Part shown: piece after piece, positions 52,776 to 61,568 of the stretch
Position numbering within the stretch: the first letter of the stretch is position 1
Layout: every line of letters begins with the position of its first letter
Assembly: GCF_001307805.1 (NCBI RefSeq)
Contig: NZ_CP013862.1
Coordinates: 744,001-808,000 of the forward strand
Direction: 5' to 3'
DNA: 64,000 nucleotides
DNA from: Lentibacillus amyloliquefaciens
Lineage (GTDB): Bacteria > Bacillota > Bacilli > Bacillales > Amphibacillaceae
Made by a program: the position numbers and the translations under genes
The notes under the pieces: model-generated
The model's database searches: none
What the model was told of the DNA's origin: nothing
The model's input: only the letters and a program-made list of their open reading frames with translations

Positions 52776-53687
52776 ATGATACAAACTGTTAATGGAAAAA
52801 TAGATAAAAATAACTTTGGTATTTGTGCTGCGCATGAGCATTTATCGATTGATTTATCCAGGGTGAAAAGTGATCCTGATACGATACTTGATGATGTACC
52901 AGGAATGGAGGAAGAACTGAATCACTTCTATACTGCTGGGGGGAGTTCTCTCGTTGAATTAACCAATGATGGAATGGGAAGAGATGTGAAACGACTGAAG
53001 CACTTAAGTGAAAAATCAGATATTCATATTGTAACTTGCACCGGGTTCTATAAAGATCCTTTTATTCCTCAGTTTGCGCAAGGATGGGACCAGGATCAGT
53101 TTGCTCATCATTTTATAAACGAAATAAACGATGGTATTGAAGGAACTAGTATTTACCCAGGAGTGATTGGAGAAGTTGGAACAAGTAACAACGAAATAAA
53201 GCCAATTGAAAAGGAGCTGCTGTTAGGTTCGGGTAAAGCGGGTGTGGAGACTGGTTTAACAGTCTCTACCCACACAACGCTTGGCACAATGGGTAGTAAG
53301 CAAGTCAACATGCTTGTTGGACTTGGCCTGCCTGCCAATCAGATTGTGGTAGGACATCAGGATCTTAATCCAAATAAAGAAGAAGTCCTGGATGTACTTA
53401 AATCAGGTGTATATATTGGCTTTGATACAATTGGAAAAAATAACTACCGTCCGGATAAGGACCGGTTATCGTTTCTGTTGGATTTTATCGAGAAGGGCTT
53501 TCATAAACAAATACTGCTTTCTGCGGATCTGACGAGAAAATCTCATTGGAAAAAACATGGTGGTCCGGGGTACGATTTAGTGCTGAATGACTTTATACCG
53601 GCATTACGAAAACATGGTGTTTCAGATGACATCATATCGGATTTACTGATAAATAATCCGGCAAAGGCTTATTCAATAAAGGAGTAA
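52776..53687 (+). CDS. php: Phosphotriesterase homology protein (Php/YhfV)
   Basis: A 303-residue TIM-barrel metal hydrolase of the phosphotriesterase family. The first metal ligands are in AAHEHLSID, a bridging Glu in VIGEVGTS (Glu in place of the carboxylated Lys, as in E. coli Php), then His in STHTT, His in VGHQDLN and Asp in LSADLTRKS. ATG 52776 follows TTAGGAG by 8 bases; a GTG at 52767 is weaker. The natural substrate of Php is not known. In the operon it sits between the transporter and three further enzymes. Confidence 0.92.
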   Translation: MIQTVNGKIDKNNFGICAAHEHLSIDLSRVKSDPDTILDDVPGMEEELNHFYTAGGSSLVELTNDGMGRDVKRLKHLSEKSDIHIVTCTGFYKDPFIPQFAQGWDQDQFAHHFINEINDGIEGTSIYPGVIGEVGTSNNEIKPIEKELLLGSGKAGVETGLTVSTHTTLGTMGSKQVNMLVGLGLPANQIVVGHQDLNPNKEEVLDVLKSGVYIGFDTIGKNNYRPDKDRLSFLLDFIEKGFHKQILLSADLTRKSHWKKHGGPGYDLVLNDFIPALRKHGVSDDIISDLLINNPAKAYSIKE

Positions 53688-53692
53688 TCATA

Positions 53693-54823
53693 ATGGTTTA
53701 CGATCCGTCACAGTTAAAATATGCTGACTCAGTACTCCCTGCTATGACAGTTCAGGAAGCCCAACAGTTACAGTTTAAATTAGTTGACAAGATGAGCAGG
53801 CAGTTTTCGGGTGATGAATTTTTATCTATGGGAGATCTTGGGGTAGCTCCAGCACATAAAAAGCCCGAACAAACTGAAAAAGTGGAAAGAGCATTGGCAA
53901 ACTTTTTTAGAGCAGAATCCGCTGCTCTTGTACGTGGTGCAGGAACGGGCGCTATTCGTAATATATTAAGTACTTTGATGTCTCCCGGTGAGGCAATGTT
54001 TATTCATACCGCTCCAGTTTATACGACTACAAAAGATACGATACGGCTGTTGGGACTTGAAACAAAGGCAATCGATTACAATGACTTAGCTGCAGTCGAA
54101 AAGGCTGTTTCGCAAGATGAAACATGTAAATTATTTTATGTTCAGCATGCACGACAGCAGCCGACTGATACGTATGATTTGAAAACTGTTATTCAGACGG
54201 TGAAACGCATACGGCCTGATATGCCTGTCGTAGTTGATGATAATTACTGTGCGCTAAAAACATATGGGATTGGCGTTGAATATGGAGCAGATTTTTCAAC
54301 TTTTTCCGGATTTAAGGTACTGGGTCCTGAAGGCATCGGTGTTATCGCAGGAAAAGAAAGGGAAATCAAATTACTGCAAAGCCGGAATTACTCTGGCGGG
54401 GGTCAAGTGCAAGGTTATGAGGCAATGGAATTACTGCGAATGATGACATTTGCCCCGGTTTCACTGGCTATTCAAAATGAACAGGTGGAAGAAGTTTGCA
54501 GGCAACTGAATGAAGGGTCTTTAAATGGAATTGAAAGTGCGTATATGACAAACGCACAATCGAAAAATGTAATTGTGGAATTACAAGATCCAATCGCTCC
54601 AGAGGTGATTAAACACAGCAATTTATTTGGAGCTGCCATACACCCTGTTGGCGCAGAATCAAAGTATGAAATGATTCCTATGATTTATCGTGTTTCAGGT
54701 AGCTTTATCGAGGCACAGCCAAGTTTAAAAGAATATGGGCTTCGCATTAATCCAATGAAGTCAGGGGCTTCGACTGTACTAAACATATTAGAAAAGGCAA
54801 TTAACTCAGCAGCAACACAATAA
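53693..54823 (+). CDS. yhfS: YhfS-like PLP-dependent enzyme
   Basis: A 376-residue fold-type I PLP enzyme. The cofactor lysine is Lys208 in FSGFKVLGPEGIG; an aspartate for the pyridine nitrogen is in VVVDDNYCALKTYG. AAKGAG-type site AAAGGAG precedes the ATG. The family resembles selenocysteine synthase/cysteine desulfurase relatives; the E. coli protein has no proven reaction. Here it follows Php by five bases, so tight coupling is likely. It may split or deaminate the compound released by Php. Confidence 0.9.
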   Translation: MVYDPSQLKYADSVLPAMTVQEAQQLQFKLVDKMSRQFSGDEFLSMGDLGVAPAHKKPEQTEKVERALANFFRAESAALVRGAGTGAIRNILSTLMSPGEAMFIHTAPVYTTTKDTIRLLGLETKAIDYNDLAAVEKAVSQDETCKLFYVQHARQQPTDTYDLKTVIQTVKRIRPDMPVVVDDNYCALKTYGIGVEYGADFSTFSGFKVLGPEGIGVIAGKEREIKLLQSRNYSGGGQVQGYEAMELLRMMTFAPVSLAIQNEQVEEVCRQLNEGSLNGIESAYMTNAQSKNVIVELQDPIAPEVIKHSNLFGAAIHPVGAESKYEMIPMIYRVSGSFIEAQPSLKEYGLRINPMKSGASTVLNILEKAINSAATQ

Positions 54824-54849
54824 GATTATTCAGACAGGAGGATGCTGCC

Positions 54850-56010
54850 ATGTTTTTGGATGTGACAAAACGCAGAAATCCACAGCTTATACAGACAGGT
54901 GTTTCACTTCACCAAATGGGTCATATCCCACCTAACACCTATATCATCGATGTTGATACCTTGAAAGAAAATACAAACAAGCTTTCTGTTACAGCAGCTG
55001 AAAATAATATGAAGTTATATTTTATGAGCAAGCAACTTGGCAGGGTTCCCGAACTCGGTGATATTATTGTTGAAAATGGTATTAAAAAAGCGGTAGCAGT
55101 TGATTTTGATGAAGGAAAAGTACTAGCTGATCACGGAATCAAAATTGGGAATATCGGCCATCTGGTTCAACCCGGAAAGCATCAATGGAAAGAAGTCCTG
55201 AGCTGGAAGCCGGAAGTTGTTACGGTTTTTTCCTTTGAACGGGCAAAACAGGTGTCAGAAACCGCTGAGAATATGGGGGTTAACCAGGATATATTGTTGA
55301 AAGTAGCAGGTTCCGAGGATAAATTTTATGAAGGTCAGGAAGGTGGAATTCTGTTAAAAGATTTACCCACAGCCGTTGATAAAATCAAACATTTAACAGC
55401 GGTTACCATTACTGGCGTTACAACGTTTCCTAATTTGGAATTGAATGAAATCAAAACAGATATGGTTCCTACCAATAACTTCTACACTCTGTTACAGGCT
55501 AAAGATGTGCTGATTGAAAAGGGAATTACCATAAAGCAGATAAATGGGCCGAGTGGAACAAGCTGTGAGACAATTCCTTATCTTGCAAGACATGGTGTTT
55601 CACATAGTGAGCCGGGTCATGGTTTAACAGGTACTACACCATTACATGCGTATTCTGATCTGCCTGAAAAGCCGGCGATTGTTTATGTGACAGAGGTTTC
55701 TCATCAACATAATGGTAATTTTCAAGTGATTGCCGGCGGTTATTATAGTCGTTCAAGAATGAGAGGCTGTTTGGTGGGCAATGATAAATCATCAATTCTC
55801 GATCAATTTACTAGCGCTTATCAAAACAGTCCTAAAACGATCGATTATTATGGAACCATTGAAAAGCCAAAGAATTTCACAGTACGGACAGGGGATACTG
55901 CAGTGTTTGCTTTTCGATCGCAAATTTTTGTTACACGGGCACATGTTGCTCTCGTGGGAGGTATCCAAACGGGAAATCCAAGGATCAGGCATCTCGAAAG
56001 GAAATGGTGA
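54850..56010 (+). CDS. yhfX: YhfX-like alanine-racemase-fold PLP enzyme
   Basis: A 386-residue protein with an alanine racemase N-terminal-like barrel: TYIIDVDTLKENTNKLSVTAAENNMKLYFMSKQLGR (cofactor Lys candidate in FMSK), VTITGVTTFPNLELNEIK and INGPSGTSCETIPYLARHGVSHSEPGHGLTGTTP. E. coli YhfX belongs to the same group. It would racemise or convert an amino acid intermediate. CAGGAGG precedes the ATG. Confidence 0.9.
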   Translation: MFLDVTKRRNPQLIQTGVSLHQMGHIPPNTYIIDVDTLKENTNKLSVTAAENNMKLYFMSKQLGRVPELGDIIVENGIKKAVAVDFDEGKVLADHGIKIGNIGHLVQPGKHQWKEVLSWKPEVVTVFSFERAKQVSETAENMGVNQDILLKVAGSEDKFYEGQEGGILLKDLPTAVDKIKHLTAVTITGVTTFPNLELNEIKTDMVPTNNFYTLLQAKDVLIEKGITIKQINGPSGTSCETIPYLARHGVSHSEPGHGLTGTTPLHAYSDLPEKPAIVYVTEVSHQHNGNFQVIAGGYYSRSRMRGCLVGNDKSSILDQFTSAYQNSPKTIDYYGTIEKPKNFTVRTGDTAVFAFRSQIFVTRAHVALVGGIQTGNPRIRHLERKW

Positions 56011-56014
56011 TCGT

Positions 56015-57205
56015 ATGGCAAAGATGACACTTCTTGTTATCGACAGTTTCGGAATTGGTGCAATGGATGATTGCAAGGACTTTGTTCCTTCAGATTGCGA
56101 GGCAAATACGTATAAACATATCAGGGATAGAAAAAAAGATGCTCTGCAGATTCCGTTCATATATAAATCAGGATTGGGGACATTAGTAGATGATGAACTG
56201 GCCCCCGAAAATGCGTATGGGTATTCGAAACTTGCCCATCAGGGTGCAGATACGTATTTGGGTCATCAGGAAATTGCGGGAAGCTGTCCCCAAAAGTCGA
56301 CTAAGAGACTGATGAAAGATATTCACCCTGAAATGAAGCAGGCTCTTGAAATTGCAGGATATAATGTGTCCTATCCCTTTGATGATCTGCCTGTTTTATT
56401 AGTTAATAATGGTGCAGTCGTAGCGGATAATCTGGAATCCACTGTCGGAAACATTATCAATATCACTGCGGATTTCAATAAGATGCCTTTTGAAGATGTG
56501 AAAACACTAGGCAAAGTTGTACGGGGAAATGTTGACACTACTCGCGTGATTGCCTTTGGCGGACCGTATACATCCATTGATCATATACTATCGTGTATTG
56601 AGAAGAAGCAGGAACAATATGGGGTCGACACGCCAAAGGCAGGAGTTTATGGTGATGGATACGAGGTATTTCACATGGGGTATGGGGTTGAAATTGACAA
56701 GCAGTTTCCGATGATTGCCGCAGAAAATGGGCTGAAGGTTCATCGGTTAGGGAAAACTGCTGATGTACTGCACGGAAAAGGACCATCAAACCCCATCGTT
56801 AATACAACAGCCCTATTGGAGGAGGTTTCCTGTGTTTACGAGCAGGAAAAAGACGACGCGGCTTTTTTAGTAAACATTCAGGAAACAGATTTGGCAGGTC
56901 ATGCTGAAAATGTAGACTGGTATTGTGAACTGTTAAATGAAACCGATCAATGGTTGAAAGAATTTGTTCCATTAATGAATGAGGAAGACATTTTAATCGT
57001 CATGGCTGACCATGGTAACGACCCGACAATTGGCCATTCCAATCACACCCGGGAGTATGTCCCCATAATGGTTTTTGGTGACAGGGTGAAAAAATCCGAT
57101 ATCGGTCTGAGAGAAACAATGGCTGATGTGGGAGCTACCTTTTGTGACTACTTTAGGTTATCAGGAACGGTTGAAGGGAAAAGTTTCTTAGATGAAATAA
57201 TTTAA
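56015..57205 (+). CDS. yhfW: YhfW-like phosphopentomutase/alkaline-phosphatase-fold mutase
   Basis: A 396-residue metalloenzyme of the phosphopentomutase group: LLVIDSFGIGAMDD (metal ligand and nucleophile region), AHQGADTYLGHQEIAGS and VMADHGNDPTIGHSNHTREYVPIMVFG (metal ligands). ATG 56015 comes five bases after the YhfX stop; the frame extends further upstream but inside yhfX. A mutase moving a phosphate fits a phosphorylated pentose or alcohol intermediate. Last gene of the cluster; no clear terminator follows because a foreign mmsA fragment begins at 57261. Confidence 0.9.
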   Translation: MAKMTLLVIDSFGIGAMDDCKDFVPSDCEANTYKHIRDRKKDALQIPFIYKSGLGTLVDDELAPENAYGYSKLAHQGADTYLGHQEIAGSCPQKSTKRLMKDIHPEMKQALEIAGYNVSYPFDDLPVLLVNNGAVVADNLESTVGNIINITADFNKMPFEDVKTLGKVVRGNVDTTRVIAFGGPYTSIDHILSCIEKKQEQYGVDTPKAGVYGDGYEVFHMGYGVEIDKQFPMIAAENGLKVHRLGKTADVLHGKGPSNPIVNTTALLEEVSCVYEQEKDDAAFLVNIQETDLAGHAENVDWYCELLNETDQWLKEFVPLMNEEDILIVMADHGNDPTIGHSNHTREYVPIMVFGDRVKKSDIGLRETMADVGATFCDYFRLSGTVEGKSFLDEII

Positions 57206-57260
57206 GACAATAGGAACTTAAATAAAAATGATATATGATTACTAGCATCATCGAGAGTTG

Positions 57261-57636
57261 GGAAAAGGTTATTTTGTCGATTCGACGATTTTTGATAATG
57301 TCACAGTCTATAATTAAAAATCTTGCAGCATGAAATTTTTGCACCTGTATTATCCATCGTTTGTGCAAAAGGTCTTGATCAGTCATTGGTGTCACGAGTC
57401 AATCATCATTTGCGAACGGTGCTTGCCTGTTTACAAGGAATGGCGGCAATGTGCGGCAATTCAGGGAAACGATCGATGCAGGTATGCTGGGTGTCAACAT
57501 TGGTGTTCCAGCGCCAATGGCATTCTTCCCATTCTCCGGCTGGAAGGATTCTTTCTACGGTGATCTGCATGCGAACGGTAAGGATAGTGTCGAATTCTAC
57601 ACCCGCAAGAAAGCTATTACGACACGTTGGGTATAA
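57261..57636 (+). pseudogene. mmsA 3' fragment
   Basis: The last 375 bases resemble the 3' end of the mmsA gene at 23.3-24.8 kb, strongly so at the end ([26 protein letters not shown], then ITTRWV). The first half has small deletions and frameshifts; GGAAAAGGTTATTTTGTCG marks the left edge. A hairpin like the one after mmsA follows at 57657-57687 (AAAGAGCACA/TGTGCTCTTT), so gene end and terminator were once copied together. It is a scar of a second mmsA/iolA-type gene, left by deletion or recombination behind yhfW. Confidence 0.9.
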
Positions 57637-57687
57637 TCACTAGTAGTTTCAAAGAGCACAGTGCCGAATTGAGCAATGTGCTCTTTG

Positions 57688-58100
57688 ATGTGTGTGAATC
57701 CGTTATTTTTAACTCTTTTGTTAAAGAGATCTTAATAGTAAATTCCATCGATCCTTGTTCCCTGCCCGGACACCTGATACCTTCCGCATACTATGATCTT
57801 TTTTATAAGCTGTTGGAGCATAAAAGAATTAACACCTCTAAGGGGTGGTTGTATCTAATCCTTTGTTTGATTACTTTACAGTAATTTAAAAAGTGATTAA
57901 TAAGATGATATGAACCACACGTCCAGAAGCATTCATTGTTCAATCTGAGTCTATCAACTGATTGAAAGTGATTTTATTAGAATAGTGAAGTAGGTCTGAT
58001 TGATATTTGCTCCCTTTCAATGGGATTGTGGTTGACCTACTCCACCGCAAAGAGATTTCGAAACTGTTTGGTAGGGAGCCAAATTGACTGTTCAAATCGC
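57688..58100. other. Intergenic, no gene
   Basis: A frame at 57627-57884 covers the terminator of the mmsA fragment and has no ribosome site, so it is not called. An interrupted inverted repeat, AGTAGGTC..GACCTACT (57989-58040), lies further on. Nothing else is visible. Confidence 0.4.
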
Positions 58101-58895
58101 TTATTGGAAATACAATCTAATTCCTATGATAATCAGAAGAAAAGACAACATTTGAACAATTAGTCTACTAGGTAATTTCTGGGATAGTGTGACACCAAGT
58201 TGTGATCCGATAATAACACCGGCTCCGCCCCATAAAACCGTCAGCCAATCAATATTATTGTAGAATAATTGAGCTATAACGCCTACAAAGGTATAAATGC
58301 ATAATGAGAAAATAGAAGTTGCTGCGGATCGATGTGGGTCCATTTTAAATATATATATTAATACGGGTACAAGAAGCCAGCCTCCGCCTATTCCAAGATA
58401 GCTTGACAAAACGCCTAAAAGAACTCCGAACACAGTCAACCACTTTAACGAAGGTATATGTTCTCGGTTATTTAGCACATCCTGGTCCTTTTTTTCTGAG
58501 TTATCATATATATTTTTAAAGAGTAAATAAAAACCTAATAAGGTTAATATAGTTGCAAAAACCACAAAGAATATCTGGGAGGAAAATTGTTGAAGTATCC
58601 AGACTCCAATCAATGACCCGGGAATTGCACCTGCTGCTGTTAAAAGACCAATTTTATAATTAACCTTTTTTTTAATTGCATAGCCAATAACACCTGAAAG
58701 CGAGTTAATTAATACAATGAATAATCCAGAACTTGCAGCAATAGTAGGTTCCATATTTAGAATGATTAACAGTGCGGGTACAAAAATAAATCCTCCACCA
58801 GCCCCGACTATAGTTCCATATCCCCCTGCAAGTATACCTAACGATAAGATTATCAATCCAGTTGAAAAGTCCAAAGAAAACTCCCTCCCTTTCAT
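58101..58895 (-). CDS. TauE/SafE-family membrane exporter
   Basis: A 264-residue protein with eight or so membrane segments and the TauE/SafE repeat pattern: GGYGTIVGAGGGFIFVPALL in the first half and LGVLSSYLGIGGGWLLVPVLIY in the second. Family members export sulfite, sulfoacetate or related anions. It is divergent from the sulfatase operon, so release of sulfite/sulfate or an organosulfonate made there is a sensible guess. AAAGGGAGGGAG lies before the ATG at 58895. Confidence 0.88.
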   Translation of the reverse strand: MKGREFSLDFSTGLIILSLGILAGGYGTIVGAGGGFIFVPALLIILNMEPTIAASSGLFIVLINSLSGVIGYAIKKKVNYKIGLLTAAGAIPGSLIGVWILQQFSSQIFFVVFATILTLLGFYLLFKNIYDNSEKKDQDVLNNREHIPSLKWLTVFGVLLGVLSSYLGIGGGWLLVPVLIYIFKMDPHRSAATSIFSLCIYTFVGVIAQLFYNNIDWLTVLWGGAGVIIGSQLGVTLSQKLPSRLIVQMLSFLLIIIGIRLYFQ

Positions 58896-58993
58896 TCAAC
58901 CTACAAAATAACTTTGAAAGTGTAAACTTTAATTTTTTTATAGGTTATAACTATAAGTAATCTAAACAAGCAAGCCAATTTGGAATACTGTAG

Positions 58994-59077
58994 TATAAAT
59001 TTAATTTATATCGTATAAATATTTTTTATTATTAAAATAGTAAAAACTGTTGAAACGCTTACATTAGTTGTTATAAT
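58994..59077 (+). promoter_or_regulatory. Sulfatase operon promoter with palindrome
   Basis: TTGAAA (59050-59055), 16 bases, TATAAT (59072-59077) drives the GntR gene. TATAAATT-T-AATTTATA (58994-59010), upstream, is a candidate GntR operator. Confidence 0.45.
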
Positions 59078-59136
59078 AATAAGACAAATCATAATACAAT
59101 TGAATATCTAAAATTTTATAGAAAGCGGAGATTGAA

Positions 59137-59907
59137 ATGCAAAAAAACTCATTCTCGATCGGTCGGGAAATTAACTTTAATAATGGTATCCCATTGCAAT
59201 TACAGGTAAGAGACGTTATCCGAAAAGAGGTTTTAAATCGAAAATTAGTTGATGAGACTGGAAAAATTGCAACTGAATATAAGTTAATGAATCGCTTCGG
59301 TGTCAGTAGAGTGACTATTAGAAACGCTTTACAAATGTTGGTGGAAGAAGGCGTCATTATAAGGGAAAGAGGCAGAGGTACTTTTGTCAGGACCAATCAC
59401 CCTGAAAATTGGACTGGCCGTTTATTGGGTTTTACTGAAATTATAAAGGAATCCGGGTTTGTCCCAAATGCTGAAGTCATGAAAAGCGGCCCTTTAAGTC
59501 AAAATGATAATGATTTTCATATCTGCAAAGAAAAGCTGAACACCACTAATATTTGGAACTTAACACGTTTGCGCTTTGCTGATGAACATCCAATAGCGGT
59601 TGAATATGCTTTTTTTCCTTTAAGTTATGGATCCATGTTAGAAGATCAGGATTTAAAATCTATAGCAATCTACCAATTTTTTGAGAAGGAATTAGACATC
59701 TATTTCAAAGAAGCTAATCAGGTTATTAGTGCTGTCAATGCAGATGAACAAATAGCCGAAATGCTTAACACTGAAGTCGGTGAAGCCTTGCTGTATATAG
59801 AAAGGTCCACCAAAACGTCACAAGGAGATCCAGTCGAATTTTTAAAAGCTGTTTACAGGCCGGATTATTTTCAGTATTTAATCACACTATCCAGAAACGG
59901 AATTTAA
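59137..59907 (+). CDS. GntR-family regulator with UTRA domain
   Basis: A 256-residue regulator: N-terminal HTH (about 18-85: QVRDVIRKEVLNRKLVDETGKIATEYKLMNRFGVSRVTIRNALQ) and C-terminal UTRA domain (about 95-250: WTGRLLGFTEIIKESGF, HPIAVEYAFFPLSYG, EALLYIERSTKTSQGDPVEFLKAVYRPD). It is first in the sulfatase-FGE-TRAP operon, with a 14-base gap to the sulfatase gene, and probably senses the imported sulfate ester or its product. AGCGGAG precedes the ATG. Confidence 0.92.
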   Translation: MQKNSFSIGREINFNNGIPLQLQVRDVIRKEVLNRKLVDETGKIATEYKLMNRFGVSRVTIRNALQMLVEEGVIIRERGRGTFVRTNHPENWTGRLLGFTEIIKESGFVPNAEVMKSGPLSQNDNDFHICKEKLNTTNIWNLTRLRFADEHPIAVEYAFFPLSYGSMLEDQDLKSIAIYQFFEKELDIYFKEANQVISAVNADEQIAEMLNTEVGEALLYIERSTKTSQGDPVEFLKAVYRPDYFQYLITLSRNGI

Positions 59908-59921
59908 CGGAGGTAACGTTT

Positions 59922-61544
59922 ATGAATCAAAAACCAAATGTATTGCTGATTTTAAATGATGACATGGGATATTCAGATATTGGCAGCTACGGAGGTGAAA
60001 TTGACACACCTAATTTAGATAAACTCGCAGCGGACGGCATACGCTTTACGCAGTTCTATAATACAGCGCGCTGCAGCCCTTCCAGAGCTTCGTTACTAAC
60101 TGGTCTTCACCCGCATCAGACAGGGATTGGCATATTAACTTATGATAGTGGTCCTGAAGGCTATGCTGGTGATTTAAACAAGAAATGCGTCACGATAGCT
60201 GAGGTATTGAAACATAGTGGTTATAAGACATATATGAGTGGAAAATGGCACGTTGCAAAAGATTTGGAAGAGCCTTCAGATAATTGGCCCCTGCAACGCG
60301 GGTTTGATGAGTTTTACGGAACCATCATTGGTGCAGGAAGCTATTATGACCCCAACACGTTAACACGAGGCAATGAAAATATCGAACACGAAGTGAAAGA
60401 TGATGAGGACTTTTATTATACAGATGCAATAAGTGATCAGGCGGTTCAGTATATCAAAGAACATGCAGAAAAGTCACCGGATGAACCATTTTTTGAGTAT
60501 GTAGCGTATACAGCGCCTCATTGGCCATTGCATGCTAAAGAAGAAGATATCAAGAAGTATGAAGGCCGATTCGCAAAAGGCTGGGATGATTTGCGGGAAG
60601 AGCGTCTGCAGAAATTAATCGATATGGGGATCATCGATGAAAATTGGGAGTTAACTGATCGTGACCCAAGTCAACCTGCATGGGAAAATGCGGATGAAAA
60701 AGAATGGCTTGAACGTTGTATGGAAGTCTACGCTGCACAAATCGATAATATGGACCAGGGAATCGGCAGAATAATAGATGCTCTGGACGAAACAGGCCAA
60801 TTGGATAATACATTAATATTTTTTTTATCAGACAATGGCGCTTGCGAGGAAGATATTCCATTGAATGTGTCTAAAGAAGAGCTGGTTAACAAGTTATTAA
60901 TTGCAAAATCCCAGACCAGAGCCGGCGAAGAAGTGTTTTTTGGAAACGATCCAAAAATAATGCCTGGCCCTGAGAATACTTACCAGAGTTATGGAACGGC
61001 TTGGGCTAATTTATCCAATTCGCCATTCCGGATGTATAAGCATTGGGTACACGAAGGTGGTATTGCGACGCCGTTAATAGTTCATTGGCCAAAAGGTCTG
61101 AAAGATAAAGGAACACTAAGACATACACCAGGTCAGTTAACCGATATTATGGCCACAATTGTTGATATTACGGATGCATCCTATCCGAATTTCTTCAATG
61201 GCAATGACATTCTCCCGATGGAAGGGAGAAGTTTGAAACCGATGTTTGAGGCAGATCAAGACAATGAAACCCCGCTTTTTTGGGAACACGAAGGAAACGC
61301 AGCAATTAGGATAGGGAAGTGGAAGCTTGTTAAAGAGTATCCGCACAAATGGGAATTGTTTAACATGCAGCTGGATCGTACTGAGAAGCATGACTTGGCT
61401 GATCAATATCCTGAATTTGTAGAAGAAATGGCAGCTAAGTATGAAAGATGGGCGAAAAGGTGCGGGATTGTTCCGCGGGATAAGATTCTGCGGGTTATGG
61501 AAGAAAGCGGTACGAACAAACCTTTCTGGGAGAAAGAGAGTTAA
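59922..61544 (+). CDS. Cys-type sulfatase (arylsulfatase family)
   Basis: A 540-residue sulfatase. The modification motif CSPSRASLLTG begins at Cys51 (C-x-P-S-R, the Cys form that is turned into formylglycine), and metal ligands are in NDDMGYSD (12-19), LSDNGACEE and the late KHWVHEGG. There is no signal peptide, so it acts in the cytoplasm, consistent with import of the intact ester by the TRAP system downstream. GGAGG precedes the ATG. Its activating enzyme is encoded next. The substrate could be an alkyl or aryl sulfate; the sequence does not say. Confidence 0.93.
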   Translation: MNQKPNVLLILNDDMGYSDIGSYGGEIDTPNLDKLAADGIRFTQFYNTARCSPSRASLLTGLHPHQTGIGILTYDSGPEGYAGDLNKKCVTIAEVLKHSGYKTYMSGKWHVAKDLEEPSDNWPLQRGFDEFYGTIIGAGSYYDPNTLTRGNENIEHEVKDDEDFYYTDAISDQAVQYIKEHAEKSPDEPFFEYVAYTAPHWPLHAKEEDIKKYEGRFAKGWDDLREERLQKLIDMGIIDENWELTDRDPSQPAWENADEKEWLERCMEVYAAQIDNMDQGIGRIIDALDETGQLDNTLIFFLSDNGACEEDIPLNVSKEELVNKLLIAKSQTRAGEEVFFGNDPKIMPGPENTYQSYGTAWANLSNSPFRMYKHWVHEGGIATPLIVHWPKGLKDKGTLRHTPGQLTDIMATIVDITDASYPNFFNGNDILPMEGRSLKPMFEADQDNETPLFWEHEGNAAIRIGKWKLVKEYPHKWELFNMQLDRTEKHDLADQYPEFVEEMAAKYERWAKRCGIVPRDKILRVMEESGTNKPFWEKES

Positions 61545-61568
61545 GGATATCAATAAGGGGGAGACATT

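Noticed and set aside
55781..56014. Longer start for yhfW
   Set aside because: The extension lies wholly inside yhfX and lacks a ribosome site; ATG 56015 gives the normal family N-terminus.
57323..57643. 106-codon frame in the mmsA fragment
   Set aside because: A wrong-frame reading of the aldehyde dehydrogenase remnant; a matching shadow frame exists in the intact mmsA at 24537-24857.
57627..57884. 85-codon frame after the mmsA fragment
   Set aside because: It starts inside the fragment's last codons, crosses its terminator hairpin and has no ribosome site.
59051..59064. TGAAACGCTTACA as a cre site before the sulfatase operon
   Set aside because: One base shorter than the CcpA consensus at the centre, so the two halves are out of register.
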